Source: UBA4644 sp034933145 (lineage in GTDB: Bacteria > Bacillota > Clostridia > Oscillospirales > Butyricicoccaceae). From it: a stretch of 28,249 bases of DNA. The position numbers and the translations under genes were made by a program. Below the pieces are notes generated by a model. It ran no database searches. It saw nothing but the letters and a program-made list of their open reading frames with translations, and was not told the origin of the DNA. Each line of letters starts with the position of its first letter. The first letter of the stretch is position 1. Below are positions 6,309-15,123 of this stretch, piece by piece. The stretch covers positions 1 to 28,249 of the forward strand of contig JAYFOA010000043.1 of assembly GCA_034933145.1 (NCBI GenBank), read 5' to 3'.

Positions 6309-8270
6309 TTACGCTTCGCTTCCCGCATAATAGTCCCGGCGCAGGCTGAGCAGCTTCATGGGCCCTGTGCCGTTCAGTCGCAGAGACAGCCGGTCGCACC
6401 GCATGGGCGCCAGCGGGATCCGGAGGGTCCCGTCTCCGGTCAGCTTCCCGGTATAGGCCGTCTTCCACACGCCGCCGTCTGTGCGGACCTCTGCGGTGAG
6501 CGCCGTATCATCCCCCTCCGCATAGCGGAGGTACAGCCACTTGTAGTCCTTCTTTCCAAAGACATCTTCGTCCATCGGGCTGAGTTCCGCGCTCCAGGCA
6601 GCGCGGCCGCCCTGGCCGCACTGATACGCTTTGCCGCCGGCCAGTACATAGAAGCTGCCCTCCGTCAAAGCAAAGGCCGCTGCCAGCTCTGTCTCTTCGC
6701 ACAGCCAGAGGGACATCACCGGATCATAAACCAAATGCCGGTATTCCCCGTCCTCCCGGACGCACAAATGATACAGCCGCCCGTCGCTTCCCGCGCCGAC
6801 AAAGCTGCGCTGCGCGTCTCCCAGCGCATAGGAAACAAGCTCTGGCGTACCGCCGGTGTAGGCCATTACCCCGTCACGGGAGAGGTAATACAGAGCCTCG
6901 TTGATAATGGTCAGGCTCTTGTGCGCCCCCGCCTGTACACCGCGGATATTATAGGTGTTCATGTAATACTGCGCCGCATAATCGCCATAGATGCGGTGTA
7001 GCATATCTTCCTTCCAGCAGAGGATATTTCCGGAATAAGCGCAGATGCCGGTGAAATCCCCTTTGGTTTCAAAATTAAAATTAAAACTGTCATTTGCCGT
7101 ACCGTTCGTATCGTAGAAATTCATCGGAAGCCCCAGGCCGGAGGCATAGACCGCGCGCTCCGTGTTGGATAATCCCCAGAGCCGGTTCTCTCCGGCACAG
7201 ATATAATCGAGGTCAGGGATCGCCCGCTGCACGGTAATTGACGCAGTCTGCGTCCCTGCCGTGAAGGTGTCTGCGGCAAGGGTTAGCTTGGAATCCGCGA
7301 CCGATTCGATCTTCAGCCGGACAATGTTGTTCGCCTCGTTTGTAGCCCCGGTAATGCTCACTACATCCCCGGAAGAAAAGAAGTCGGTAAACTTTCCGTT
7401 GTTCTCTCCATATCGGTATAGCTTGGCGACGCACCAGATGACATCTCCGATTCCAAAACCTTCATCATCTCCATGAGGTTCATCTGACTGAAGTGTAGAT
7501 TCAGTATGTGCTTCTGTAATAACTCCATAGACGCCGTCGGTATTGGGAGCTGGCCATGTTCTGTTCGGATTGACCAAAAAGTTCGCGTCAAATTGATAGG
7601 ACCCCGCCGCCGTTTTACTGGGCAGAATCACCCTTTCGTTCAGCCAAGTGGCCAGGTCGCTTTGACGGTCAAATACCATGCCCATATCTACTTCTTCAGA
7701 AGAAGTATACGTCCATTCTTCATTAGCAAACGCGGCCCCGGTATATAACTTGATACAAGGTTTACTATAATAACCGGTGGAAGCGTTCCCGGAACCCATA
7801 TGGATGCTTTCCAGCCTTTGCAGCAGCGGCGACAACGCCAAGGTGACGCTGTCCGCTGTGAACGTAACCTCGCTGCCGGAAAGCGATTCTGTCTGCGCAT
7901 CCATCTGCGTGACCTGCTTGTTGACGAGATCGACCATCAGTTTGTCCGGCCAGACAATGAGTTTTGTATTGACCACAGCAAACTGCTTTTCTCCGGGCAT
8001 TACGTTGCAAATAAACGCGCCGTCGTAATACAGCCCGTTCCCATCCACGGCGACCAGCTTGTCCCAACCGTAAAGGTCAGTAGGAGCGGTAAAGGCCACC
8101 TGTTCCGTTCGGCCCTTGCGAACTACCATAGCGGGATATTTGAGCGGGGAAAGCCCCTTGCAATATGCAAGAGAGCCCTCCCGCGCATTATCCCGGTTTT
8201 CCAGACCGTAGAATACGGATGTCTGTTTGGATTTCACGCTTTCCTTATACGGAAGAACCGGCATATACAT
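6309..8270 (-). CDS. Phage tail nozzle / beta-propeller-like structural protein
   Basis: This 653-residue protein is translated from the ATG at 8270, which follows GGAGG closely; an in-frame ATG at 8312 lacks such a site. It is almost entirely beta-strand in character, with recurring short blocks such as LWGLSNTERAVYASG, GNILCWKEDMLHRIYGD, ALYYLSRDGVMAYTGG and GRLYHLCVREDGEYRHLVYD, typical of propeller blades. The N-terminus (NREGSLAYCKGLSPLKYPAM style) matches a widespread clostridial phage protein with a conserved early 'NLS-YPV' region. In podoviruses a propeller-rich tail nozzle (T7 gp12-like) has this place and size, so that role is inferred from fold impression and context. Two REP copies follow the gene. 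Confidence 0.65.
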   Translation of the reverse strand: MYMPVLPYKESVKSKQTSVFYGLENRDNAREGSLAYCKGLSPLKYPAMVVRKGRTEQVAFTAPTDLYGWDKLVAVDGNGLYYDGAFICNVMPGEKQFAVVNTKLIVWPDKLMVDLVNKQVTQMDAQTESLSGSEVTFTADSVTLALSPLLQRLESIHMGSGNASTGYYSKPCIKLYTGAAFANEEWTYTSSEEVDMGMVFDRQSDLATWLNERVILPSKTAAGSYQFDANFLVNPNRTWPAPNTDGVYGVITEAHTESTLQSDEPHGDDEGFGIGDVIWCVAKLYRYGENNGKFTDFFSSGDVVSITGATNEANNIVRLKIESVADSKLTLAADTFTAGTQTASITVQRAIPDLDYICAGENRLWGLSNTERAVYASGLGLPMNFYDTNGTANDSFNFNFETKGDFTGICAYSGNILCWKEDMLHRIYGDYAAQYYMNTYNIRGVQAGAHKSLTIINEALYYLSRDGVMAYTGGTPELVSYALGDAQRSFVGAGSDGRLYHLCVREDGEYRHLVYDPVMSLWLCEETELAAAFALTEGSFYVLAGGKAYQCGQGGRAAWSAELSPMDEDVFGKKDYKWLYLRYAEGDDTALTAEVRTDGGVWKTAYTGKLTGDGTLRIPLAPMRCDRLSLRLNGTGPMKLLSLRRDYYAGSEA

Positions 8271-8283
8271 GTATGTTGCCTCC

Positions 8284-8412
8284 TTACGCCTGCCCGGCGG
8301 CGAGGATCTCATCTGCCTCTGTCTGCGTGATCCATCCCTTGGTCACCGCCGCCTGCACATGGGCTGCCTGCCAGATATGGGCCTTGTACCACGTCAAAAT
8401 CAGATCATACAT
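8284..8412 (-). CDS. XkdX-like small phage protein
   Basis: This 42-residue product begins MYDLILTWYKAHIW and ends TEADEILAAGQA. GGAGGG lies 7 bases before the ATG, overlapping the stop of the preceding gene. The pattern of a WYK motif followed by V-x-AV-x-KGWIT-x2-EADEI is that of the XkdX family, small proteins encoded next to tail fibre genes in many Firmicute phages. Their role is not established. It sits directly between two small tail genes, so a real gene is well supported despite its size. Confidence 0.8.
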   Translation of the reverse strand: MYDLILTWYKAHIWQAAHVQAAVTKGWITQTEADEILAAGQA

Positions 8413-8414
8413 AA

Positions 8415-8621
8415 TCAGCCCTCCATAACCACACTGGCAGCCAGGACGCCCATTGCGGCCTTCAATTCTTCAATCTTTGCTAAAAGTACCTCGACCTCGG
8501 AGGGCTGCGGTACTTCATCATTGATCAATATACCTGTGACAGCATTTCGGTAGGTGCGCTTTCCGTTGACTTCAATTTCTACATACCCAGGCTTTGGTAC
8601 AAGTTGTGCATCGCGTAACAT
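8415..8621 (-). CDS. Small tail-fibre-associated phage protein
   Basis: This 68-residue protein starts at the ATG at 8621 (MLRDAQLVPKPG), which follows AGGAGGG; a longer frame up to 8684 would overlap the tail fibre gene and has no such site. The first half is a short beta unit (YVEIEVNGKRTYRN). The second half is a predicted coiled coil (SEVEVLLAKIEELKAAMGVL). Similar small proteins commonly follow tail fibre genes in clostridial phages. It may cap, fold or attach the fibre, but no defined function is known to me. Its start lies one base beyond the tail fibre stop. Confidence 0.75.
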   Translation of the reverse strand: MLRDAQLVPKPGYVEIEVNGKRTYRNAVTGILINDEVPQPSEVEVLLAKIEELKAAMGVLAASVVMEG

Positions 8622-8622
8622 T

Positions 8623-11600
8623 TTAACCCTCCTTTGCTTTAATAAAAACGTATATTGGTTGTTGTGATGTAGATACGGGAGCATAAAGAGGTAATTGGTA
8701 TTTTTCTTTGAAACGCCATATTCTGTCTGTTCCGCTGGATAACTCTGTAGCTACATAATACAATGCTCCATCTTCTTCGATGAAATTAAAAGGGCATTCA
8801 TTGTAACATGAAGAAGAAGAAGTTGTACCACCAAAACTTAAAGACCTACCATCCGATACTACATTCAGTGGCTGAGTGAACGTGCCGTCTATCGTAGTGC
8901 CAATATAAAAATGCTCATCGCTTTCTCTTATGCACAAAATAAAATAATCAGTTCCATCAAAGTTTACCCTTGAAAAACCTCTTACCATGGCATTACCTTG
9001 CCCATTGGTGGAAGCATCTGTAATTATACGGTTTAGCTTAGTCCAACTTCCTGTAGGTGTTGATCCACAAGAATATATATCAACATAGGCCGAACCTGTA
9101 TAGCCGTCATTAAGGACACAATAATAAACTCCGTCTACCTTTACAAACATACCTTGACAAGCAAGGCCGCTTGCTGTAGGTAGCCCAACAACGTTACCCG
9201 TAAAGCCACCAGTTAAATCAGTAGCATAATAAAGCCTGCCATTAGTTGTAGTGAACACATAATAGGGCGCATCATATATTAGATTTTGCACATCAAATGG
9301 TGCATTTGTTGTAGCATAATAAAGATTAATAGGTGATGAAATCCAAGTCCATGATGAATAAGTAACCGTTGGGTCTGTGAAAATGCCCATCTTTGTATTG
9401 TTTGCAGAAGCGGAAGTAAACAGTACAAATTGACCGTTTACAAAAAAGATGTGATTAATCCAGCCTAAATCATAAGTTGAATTAAATTGCATGTAAGTCC
9501 AATGAACAAGGTCTGTAGAGTAGTAAATACCCCTGTAACTATAATTAGTATTGAAAGCTGCTATAACATAATAACCATTGCCATAGGCAATATCATATAG
9601 TCTCGCACTCGCCGGGGATGATGGATATACAATTTCTTTTAGTGAAGTCCAAGGCCCCTCTATACTTGTAGAGTAGTATATATTTGATGAGCTTGATCCA
9701 GTAATTCTGAAGTACAAACCATTGCAATATCTAATTTTCTGTGGATTACCCAAAGACGGATTATAAAGACTAACGGAACCAGCATTTTCTGCTGTGGCTG
9801 TCTTTTTGTCAAAGAAGGTTAGTGCTGTGCTACACAATTCCGGGAATTGTATAGCGTCCACTTTATCCCCATTACAAAGCAGATAATTTTCACCGAGAGT
9901 ATTGCGTGTGGTGGTAACCATCTCACCAATCTTCCGGATGGATGCAAATAGCGCACTGTGCGCGTCTGCCGCGCTGTTGTGAGCAGTCACTGCCGCCGCC
10001 GCCGCGCCGGAAGTGTCCGCCCCGACTTCCGCCGCCGTATAGCTTGGCTTGGCCGCTGCCTTGGCCCAGGTGGAAACGTCGGCCGCCGGACGGCTGTCAC
10101 TCAGGCGCGAATCGCTGCCCATGACCACCTGCGTCGTGCCGGCGTTTCCGCTGGCGGGAACGTCCTTCGCCGCCGCCGTGCCCAGCGCGGGAAAGTCGGT
10201 GATCTGGCTCTTGGTGTGGGTATGGCTCAGCGCGGCGTACAGCCCGTCAAAATACGCCTTCAGCGTGCTTTTGACCGTGCTCCAGAGCGTCTTCTTCTCC
10301 GCCGCGGCACTGGTATCATATAGCGGAACATAATCCGCTTCCGCGATGTCGGCCGTGGCCGGGTTGCCGTTGATCGCTCCGGCTTTGAGGGAAAGGTCCG
10401 CCGCCGCCGCGTAATATCCGGGCAGCTGTCCGCCGAGCCGCTCCGCATCGTCCACCACGCCGTCATTGTCGGCGTCGTACTGGCTTTTCAGCATGTCACC
10501 GCTGCCTTCGCCGTCCGCGCCGTTGTAAACGGAGAAAGTGCCAACCTCCGTTTGTTCTTCATCATCAATTTTGACAGAATAAACGTCGGTTGATCCCGCT
10601 GTACCCGTCCCGGATTTTTTGGTAACCGAACCGATGGAATACCCCTGCGGCCCGGTCACCCCCGTCGCGCCGGTATCCCCTTTGGGGATTCCAAAGCCAA
10701 GGCTAACAGCGCCGTCGGAAACGGTCTTTTCTACCGTGGGCGCCACACCTTCCGCAAGCGGCAGGGCCGTTGCCGTCATGTTTTCTATCGCCTGCTGTGC
10801 CGCCTCCGCAGCCGTTTTCGCGGACGATGCCGACCCTGCGGATGCAGCCGCAGAAGCCGCCGATGCAGATGCCGCCGCCGCGTTGTTCGCTGCCGCCGAT
10901 GCGCTCGCAGACGCCTCACCGGCTTTCGCGGCCGTCGCTGCGGAAGCGGTCTCTGCCACCGTTTTGGCCGCCATCGCGGTATCCCTTGCGCTTTCAGAAG
11001 CCATCTGTGCCGCTTCCGCAGTCAAAGCCGAGGCTGAGGCAGATGAAGCCGAAATATTTGCCGAATCCCGCGCCGTCTCTGCGTCGGCCTTTGCGCTCTC
11101 GGCCGCGGCCTGTGCCGTTTCCGCGCCGCTCTGCGCCGTCTGGGCAGCGGTCAACGTCTGCGATACCACGTCGCCCTGTATATCCGCAAGGGAAAGAAGA
11201 TCATGCCAAATGCCATCGCTCAGGCTGCACCATTGGAGCGCGGAATCATCGCTTGAATAGCGCATCCCAATGCTCCATCCCTGATCTCCTTTAAGCGAAA
11301 GAAGCCATTCCTGCTCCGTCCCTACGAACCCGCTTTTAAGCGCCAGTCCGTAGGCTGTCAGAAAAAAACCAAGCGCCTCCGTTGTGCCGGGCACATGATT
11401 CCGGCTGAACCATTTGGAAAAATCATCCCAGACGGTGTTGTACCAGGTACGGTCATTGTTGTACCCTGACGCTTCGCCCATGTATAAGTTGATGCGCATC
11501 ATCAGATAGGCTTCATAGATACGGTCATAGGGCGTTGGGACGAGCAGCACCGTATCCCGGCGGTCGGCATACGCCGCCCCGCTTTCCGGCGCTGCTCCGG

Positions 11601-11955
11601 CGGCCGGAAACGTGCCTGCCGCAAAGGTAATCGTCTGGCCGTCGGCGCTGACGGACAAAACCTTTGCGCTTAGATCGTTGTTTCCAGAATACGCTGTAAG
11701 TCCGCTGATTTTTACGGTGTCCCCGATGCAGAAGCCGCCGGCGGACGCAAGCAGAAGTGTCTGCGCATCCGGGAAGCTCATCGTTCCCGTATAGCTGACT
11801 TCCGGCAGGTAAGACGTCAGGGCATCGGTGGACAGGTGCAGGATTCGCGTCTGCACCAGCCCTTCCAGTTCATTGAGCCAATTTAGCTTCTCGCTTTCCG
11901 CGATCTGATTCGGGCGCTGAAGATCGGCGCTGGTGATTGCTTCCCGGATGGTCAT
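8623..11955 (-). CDS. Phage tail fibre with a connector-like N-terminus
   Basis: This 1110-residue protein is taken from the ATG at 11955 (MTIREAIT), with AAGGG about 10 bases upstream; the in-frame ATG at 11976 has no site. Residues 1-200 resemble the clostridial phage 'TIREAI-PN-WL-ELEG' protein, with LLVPTPYDRIYEAYLMMRI and a W-NTVWDDFSKWF end, usually a separate connector-type gene. Then come FVGTEQEWLLSLKGDQG, an Ala/Ser coiled coil at ~270-400, a collagen-like GDTGATGVTGPQG near 430, a shaft with HTHTKSQITDFPALG near 580, and a large beta-rich tip from ~685 with repeated YYSTD/YYATD motifs like sialidase or propeller blades. The tip is markedly AT-rich. The protein should bind the host surface; fusion to the connector-like head is unusual. 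Confidence 0.8.
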   Translation of the reverse strand: MTIREAITSADLQRPNQIAESEKLNWLNELEGLVQTRILHLSTDALTSYLPEVSYTGTMSFPDAQTLLLASAGGFCIGDTVKISGLTAYSGNNDLSAKVLSVSADGQTITFAAGTFPAAGAAPESGAAYADRRDTVLLVPTPYDRIYEAYLMMRINLYMGEASGYNNDRTWYNTVWDDFSKWFSRNHVPGTTEALGFFLTAYGLALKSGFVGTEQEWLLSLKGDQGWSIGMRYSSDDSALQWCSLSDGIWHDLLSLADIQGDVVSQTLTAAQTAQSGAETAQAAAESAKADAETARDSANISASSASASALTAEAAQMASESARDTAMAAKTVAETASAATAAKAGEASASASAAANNAAAASASAASAAASAGSASSAKTAAEAAQQAIENMTATALPLAEGVAPTVEKTVSDGAVSLGFGIPKGDTGATGVTGPQGYSIGSVTKKSGTGTAGSTDVYSVKIDDEEQTEVGTFSVYNGADGEGSGDMLKSQYDADNDGVVDDAERLGGQLPGYYAAAADLSLKAGAINGNPATADIAEADYVPLYDTSAAAEKKTLWSTVKSTLKAYFDGLYAALSHTHTKSQITDFPALGTAAAKDVPASGNAGTTQVVMGSDSRLSDSRPAADVSTWAKAAAKPSYTAAEVGADTSGAAAAAVTAHNSAADAHSALFASIRKIGEMVTTTRNTLGENYLLCNGDKVDAIQFPELCSTALTFFDKKTATAENAGSVSLYNPSLGNPQKIRYCNGLYFRITGSSSSNIYYSTSIEGPWTSLKEIVYPSSPASARLYDIAYGNGYYVIAAFNTNYSYRGIYYSTDLVHWTYMQFNSTYDLGWINHIFFVNGQFVLFTSASANNTKMGIFTDPTVTYSSWTWISSPINLYYATTNAPFDVQNLIYDAPYYVFTTTNGRLYYATDLTGGFTGNVVGLPTASGLACQGMFVKVDGVYYCVLNDGYTGSAYVDIYSCGSTPTGSWTKLNRIITDASTNGQGNAMVRGFSRVNFDGTDYFILCIRESDEHFYIGTTIDGTFTQPLNVVSDGRSLSFGGTTSSSSCYNECPFNFIEEDGALYYVATELSSGTDRIWRFKEKYQLPLYAPVSTSQQPIYVFIKAKEG

Positions 11956-11990
11956 GTATCTCAACCCTTTCGGCATATAGTTTCGGCAGT

Positions 11991-12045
11991 AAAAAACGGC
12001 ACGGGAGGAACGGGGGAAATTTCTCCCCCGCTGCCTCCCATGCCG
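11991..12045 (-). terminator. Terminator hairpin between head and tail genes
   Basis: Reading leftward, CGGCATGGGAGG pairs with CCTCCCGTGCCG, with an inner GGGGGA/TCCCCC pairing, and is followed by TTTTTT. It lies between the small capsid gene and the tail fibre gene. It probably lowers transcription of tail, toxin and immunity genes relative to the capsid genes. Confidence 0.75.
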
Positions 12046-12086
12046 TGAATGGGATCGCCGTGTGTACCGCGGCAGATTCGGTTGTG

Positions 12087-12344
12087 TCAGTTGGAAATGC
12101 TCTGGATGACCTGCACCGCCTGCTCATCCTGCCGGAGGCTGTTTTCCAGCACCTCGGCAAACTTGCGCTTGATCCGCACCGGAATCCCGCGCCTTATGAG
12201 GCAGCTCTCGCCGTTGACCGAGACAAACACATCGTCGGCGTATTTCCCGCTGTCCCGGAAAAGCTGAACGGTGACGTATTCCTCCCCGCTCAGGTTCTGC
12301 CCGGCAGGCTGCGCCTGCGTCTCTTCTGGCTTTTTATTTGCCAT
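12087..12344 (-). CDS. Small capsid-associated phage protein
   Basis: This 85-residue protein starts at 12344 behind GGGAGG. After a polar Gln/Glu-rich N-terminus it has a compact unit: EEYVTVQLFRDSG, DVFVSVNGESCLIRRGIPVRIKRKFAEVLENS and a terminal helix. Proteins of this design regularly follow the major capsid gene in clostridial phages. I regard it as a head-completion or decoration component, but there is no direct evidence. A GC-rich hairpin (about 12373-12405) lies between it and the capsid gene. Confidence 0.7.
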   Translation of the reverse strand: MANKKPEETQAQPAGQNLSGEEYVTVQLFRDSGKYADDVFVSVNGESCLIRRGIPVRIKRKFAEVLENSLRQDEQAVQVIQSISN

Positions 12345-12453
12345 ACCTGTCCTCCCTTCCGCTTTATCCCGCTCCCTGCCGGGATCTTCCCGGCGGGGTG
12401 CAGGGCCCTGTCATAAAGTCCGTTCATAACATCGCGCTGGAATTGCAAATCTG

Positions 12454-13728
12454 TCAATTGGCCCCGCTGGCAAAGGTGGAGGCGGTCTCGACGCGGACCA
12501 TGTACTGCTCCACCAGACGCACGGCGGTCTTGATAGCCTTCCAGCCGGCCGTTGCGCGCTGATTCAGCGGGTCTTCGCCGCTGCCCAGCGGCTTGATGAT
12601 CATCTCGAGGCCGCCGCCCGTCACGTCGGTGACGCCATAGGCGTTCTCGCCGAGGATGAGGGTGGAATAGACGTCGCGGCCCGTGGCGCCCGCCTCGCCC
12701 GGATACAGGAGCTTCCCGTCGGTCCCGTCGGCCACGGGCACGCTTTCCGTCAGGGTGACCGAAGCGCTGCCGGCCGCGCCGGATGCGGCGGAGGCAACCG
12801 TGTACGGATGCCCGTTGAGAACGATCTTCCGGCCCGCCAGGGCGGCGGCGTCGGCCGCGGTAACGGCCTCATCCACGGCAACGGTCATACCCGGCGCGCC
12901 CAGCGTGGTCTTAACCGTCAGCGCGCGGGACCCCGCGGTCAGGTCGGGCGCGTGGAAGATCTTCGCCTCGGTGGTCTCCACAAAGCGGACGCCGGCGATC
13001 TCGCCGATCTCCCCGGAATAGATGTTCTGGGTGTCCACATACTGATGCGGATACTTCCAGTTCTCGTCGTCCATCAGGTCAAAGGTGACGTCCGGATGGG
13101 CGACGCCCGCGTAATAGCCGTTGATCTTCTTGGCGTTCTGCCGCTTGAGGGATGCCGCCGCCTTTCGCACGGCCAGAACGGTCAGATAGTGGTTGTTGGC
13201 GGCGGTTCCGTCCCCGCCGACCAGCTGATAGCGGGCGGAAACCTGGCCGCTGCCGTACTGGACATTGGTGCCGCCGCTCAGAATCTCGCGGGTGACGGTG
13301 TCCAGGGTGCGTCCCGCCTGGCTGGACAACAGCTTTGCCGCCTCGGTCAGGTTGTTGTCCACGGCGGTCAGCAGCAGCACGTCCGACAGCGTGACATAAT
13401 CGCCGTACTGATCCACGGTGGCGCTGACGGCGGAAACCTTCAGCTTATTGCCGTTGGGCGTCACGCCCTCGGTGATGGGGGTGGTGGCTTTCGCCAGACT
13501 GTCATATTTGCGGAATTCGATGGTCTTGCCGCCCCCCTGCGGAATGGGGCGCTTCTGGCCGAACTGGTCATGCACCAGCTCCGGCTCGGTGAGGTCGACC
13601 AGATAGTCGCTGTAAAAGGTCTTCATCTCGTCCGACAGATCGGCCGAGCCCGTGGTCTGGGTATTCGGATCGGCGAACAGGCTGACGATCATCGGGATCA
13701 GCAGCAGCTCGTCCATAGATTGATACAT
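12454..13728 (-). CDS. Major capsid protein, N4-gp56 family
   Basis: This 424-residue protein has GGAGG placed before the ATG at 13728. It shows the family pattern (TIGR04387 type): FYSDYLVDLTEPELVHDQFGQKRPIPQGGGKTIEFRKY, here cited as TEPELVHDQFGQKRPIP near residue 45 and GGGKTIEFRKY near 65, then ATVDQYGDYVTLSDVL near 105, YAGVAHPDV-x-FDLMDD near 205 and a C-terminal GWKAIKTAVRLVEQYMVRVETAS. An Ig-like or beta insertion at ~285-345 (ALTVKTT, VTLTESVPVADG) is probably surface exposed. It forms the phage head shell. Its position directly after a scaffold gene agrees with a conventional head module, although portal and terminase genes are missing upstream. Confidence 0.92.
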   Translation of the reverse strand: MYQSMDELLLIPMIVSLFADPNTQTTGSADLSDEMKTFYSDYLVDLTEPELVHDQFGQKRPIPQGGGKTIEFRKYDSLAKATTPITEGVTPNGNKLKVSAVSATVDQYGDYVTLSDVLLLTAVDNNLTEAAKLLSSQAGRTLDTVTREILSGGTNVQYGSGQVSARYQLVGGDGTAANNHYLTVLAVRKAAASLKRQNAKKINGYYAGVAHPDVTFDLMDDENWKYPHQYVDTQNIYSGEIGEIAGVRFVETTEAKIFHAPDLTAGSRALTVKTTLGAPGMTVAVDEAVTAADAAALAGRKIVLNGHPYTVASAASGAAGSASVTLTESVPVADGTDGKLLYPGEAGATGRDVYSTLILGENAYGVTDVTGGGLEMIIKPLGSGEDPLNQRATAGWKAIKTAVRLVEQYMVRVETASTFASGAN

Positions 13729-13796
13729 ATCGTTTCCTCCCTGTGTTTTTGTTGTTTTCGGGGGTTCTCCCCCGCTTCCGCCTCTGCCCCTTCGGG

Positions 13797-14822
13797 CTAA
13801 AAGGCGATCTTTTCTCCCCCGGCGGCCCGGCGGGCGATCTTTGCCCGCTCCTCCCGGGTCAGCGCGTGCACGTCGTTCCGGCTGTAAAGGCCGCTCTGTG
13901 CGGATGTGCCGTTCTCGTCGGGACGCATCCCCTTGGCGCGGATGGCTTCCACCGCCGCCTGCTGCGCCCCCTGCACCGCGACCCGCCGCAGGTCCGCTCC
14001 GTGAACGGCCTCAAACGCGGTCTTCATCGGAACGCCCGCCTTCAGCATCCGGACAAACTGCCCGCTGCGGCATTCCGCGGACAGGTTAAAGCCGGGATAG
14101 TCGTTTTTGATCTGTCCGGCCTCCCGCAGCCAGGCGTTATACTGCATCTCCTGTGCCTGCTGCCGGCGCTGTGCCGCCTGTGTCTGCTCCCGTGCCGCTT
14201 TTTCCTGCCGGAGCTGCATGGCCTCGCGGTACGCCGTTTCCTCCATGCCCGCCTTCTCCGCCGCCGCGCTCCAAAAGGTCTCGTCGCCCTCCAGCGCGTG
14301 CTGCAGCCGGGGCAGGTCGCCGTCGGCGATCCCGTACCGCTGCATCAGCAGATCGATCACCGGCTTGTGCGATGCCAGGCTTTCCTGCAGCTGCTTTGTC
14401 TCTTTGAAGCGGGCGTTGATGACCCGCTGGCTCTCCTGCGTGAACAGGTCCTTGTACGCCTGCTTGTATTCGCCGTCGATCAGCGCACGGAACTCCTGCT
14501 CCCGCTGCGCCGGCGTCTTTTCGCCGGGTGCGTCCCCGGCCCCCTGCTCCCCGGCGGCGGGAGTCTGTGTCCGCGCGCCGTCCGCCGGTTTTCCATTGAC
14601 GGCCGCGGGCCTGCCGCCCGTGATATTCTGCTTTGCCCGGCGGTCGCTTCCGGGCATCCTGATTCCGGCCTCCGCCGCGATCTGGTCGCTGGTGCGGGCC
14701 GGTGCTGCCGCGGCGGGGGACGCGCCCACTCCGGAAGCTCCCGCTCCGGGCCCGCCCGCCCCGCCGGCGGCGCCGTCCGCAAACAGCCAGCAAAGATCCA
14801 GCAGTTTCAGCGTCATGATCAT
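13797..14822 (-). CDS. Phage capsid scaffold protein
   Basis: This 341-residue protein starts at 14822 behind GGAGGA with 9-base spacing. It has an Ala/Gly/Pro-rich N-terminal region (to ~120) followed by a long charged helical segment: EFRALIDGEYKQAYKDLFTQESQRVINARFKETKQLQ in outline, with ALIDGEYKQAY and FKETKQLQESL as key parts, and a Gln/Arg-rich helix REQTQAAQRRQQAQEMQ near 235. The final third has DYPGFNLSAECRSGQFVRMLKAG and ends with SRNDVHALTREERAKIARRAAGGE, a typical scaffold C-terminus that contacts the capsid protein. It directly precedes the major capsid gene, as scaffolds do. It is the most upstream phage gene in the window. Confidence 0.85.
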   Translation of the reverse strand: MIMTLKLLDLCWLFADGAAGGAGGPGAGASGVGASPAAAAPARTSDQIAAEAGIRMPGSDRRAKQNITGGRPAAVNGKPADGARTQTPAAGEQGAGDAPGEKTPAQREQEFRALIDGEYKQAYKDLFTQESQRVINARFKETKQLQESLASHKPVIDLLMQRYGIADGDLPRLQHALEGDETFWSAAAEKAGMEETAYREAMQLRQEKAAREQTQAAQRRQQAQEMQYNAWLREAGQIKNDYPGFNLSAECRSGQFVRMLKAGVPMKTAFEAVHGADLRRVAVQGAQQAAVEAIRAKGMRPDENGTSAQSGLYSRNDVHALTREERAKIARRAAGGEKIAF

Positions 14823-15123
14823 ATAGATATCCTCCTCCGCGGGCTTTCCCGTGTGTCAGGCGGTTTCTCCGCCATTTCCTGAACTCATGCTACCATATCA
14901 AAAACCAAATTGCGTCTACACTTTGAAAGAAAAAACCGGCCATCGGCCGGGTGTTTGGTTGTTTTGTTTTTTCATCTGCCTGTTTCCGCCCGTGCCGGGA
15001 TGCGGCCGAATAAATCAAACCGCTGAAAGAAATAATAGACCGAGATCCTTTCTGAAATAGTTTGTGCAGCGCCGCTTTTTCAGCCTCTTTGTGCTGATAC
15101 GCAGCGGCAGAACGGAGATTTTT
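14823..15123. other. Boundary between prophage and rightward small-gene operon
   Basis: No gene is seen. It should hold the leftward promoter of the phage module (around 14840-14925, AT-rich, no clear -10/-35 pair) and the rightward promoter of the small genes (around 15030-15110). A symmetric terminator separates the two. Nested inverted repeats GCCGCT/AGCGGC and TCAGC/GCTGA at 15072-15109 lie just before the first small gene. Confidence 0.45.
14926..14950 (-). terminator. Terminator hairpin upstream of the phage module
   Basis: CCGGCC-ATC-GGCCGG (14936-14950) is a perfect six-pair hairpin. On the minus strand it is followed by TTTTTTCTTTC. On the plus strand it is followed by a looser T-rich run, so it may work both ways. 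It would stop leftward transcription from entering the phage genes. Confidence 0.75.

Larger units (their letters stand above)
575..14822 (-). mobile_element. Partial podovirus-like prophage with toxin-immunity tail end
   Basis: Thirteen leftward ORFs run from scaffold to a second immunity gene with short spacing. Head, connector/fibre, nozzle-like and ejection-like genes are in podovirus order. Terminase, portal, integrase, repressor, replication and lysis genes are absent from this window, and non-phage genes lie immediately to the right of the scaffold. It could be a deleted remnant, a module separated from the rest of a phage, or a prophage whose left part lies outside the window. No attachment sites were found. 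Confidence 0.7.

Noticed and set aside
6142..6468. Minus-strand frame overlapping the end of the nozzle-like gene
   Set aside because: Its upper half is a shadow of that gene and its lower half is translated REP and repeat DNA.
10619..11294. Plus-strand Ala-rich and Pro-rich frames opposite the tail fibre
   Set aside because: They mirror the Ala/Ser repeat region of the fibre gene and have no start signals.
14823..15123. Prophage attachment site or tRNA at the right prophage border
   Set aside because: No tRNA-like cloverleaf and no direct repeat shared with the left end of the window were seen.
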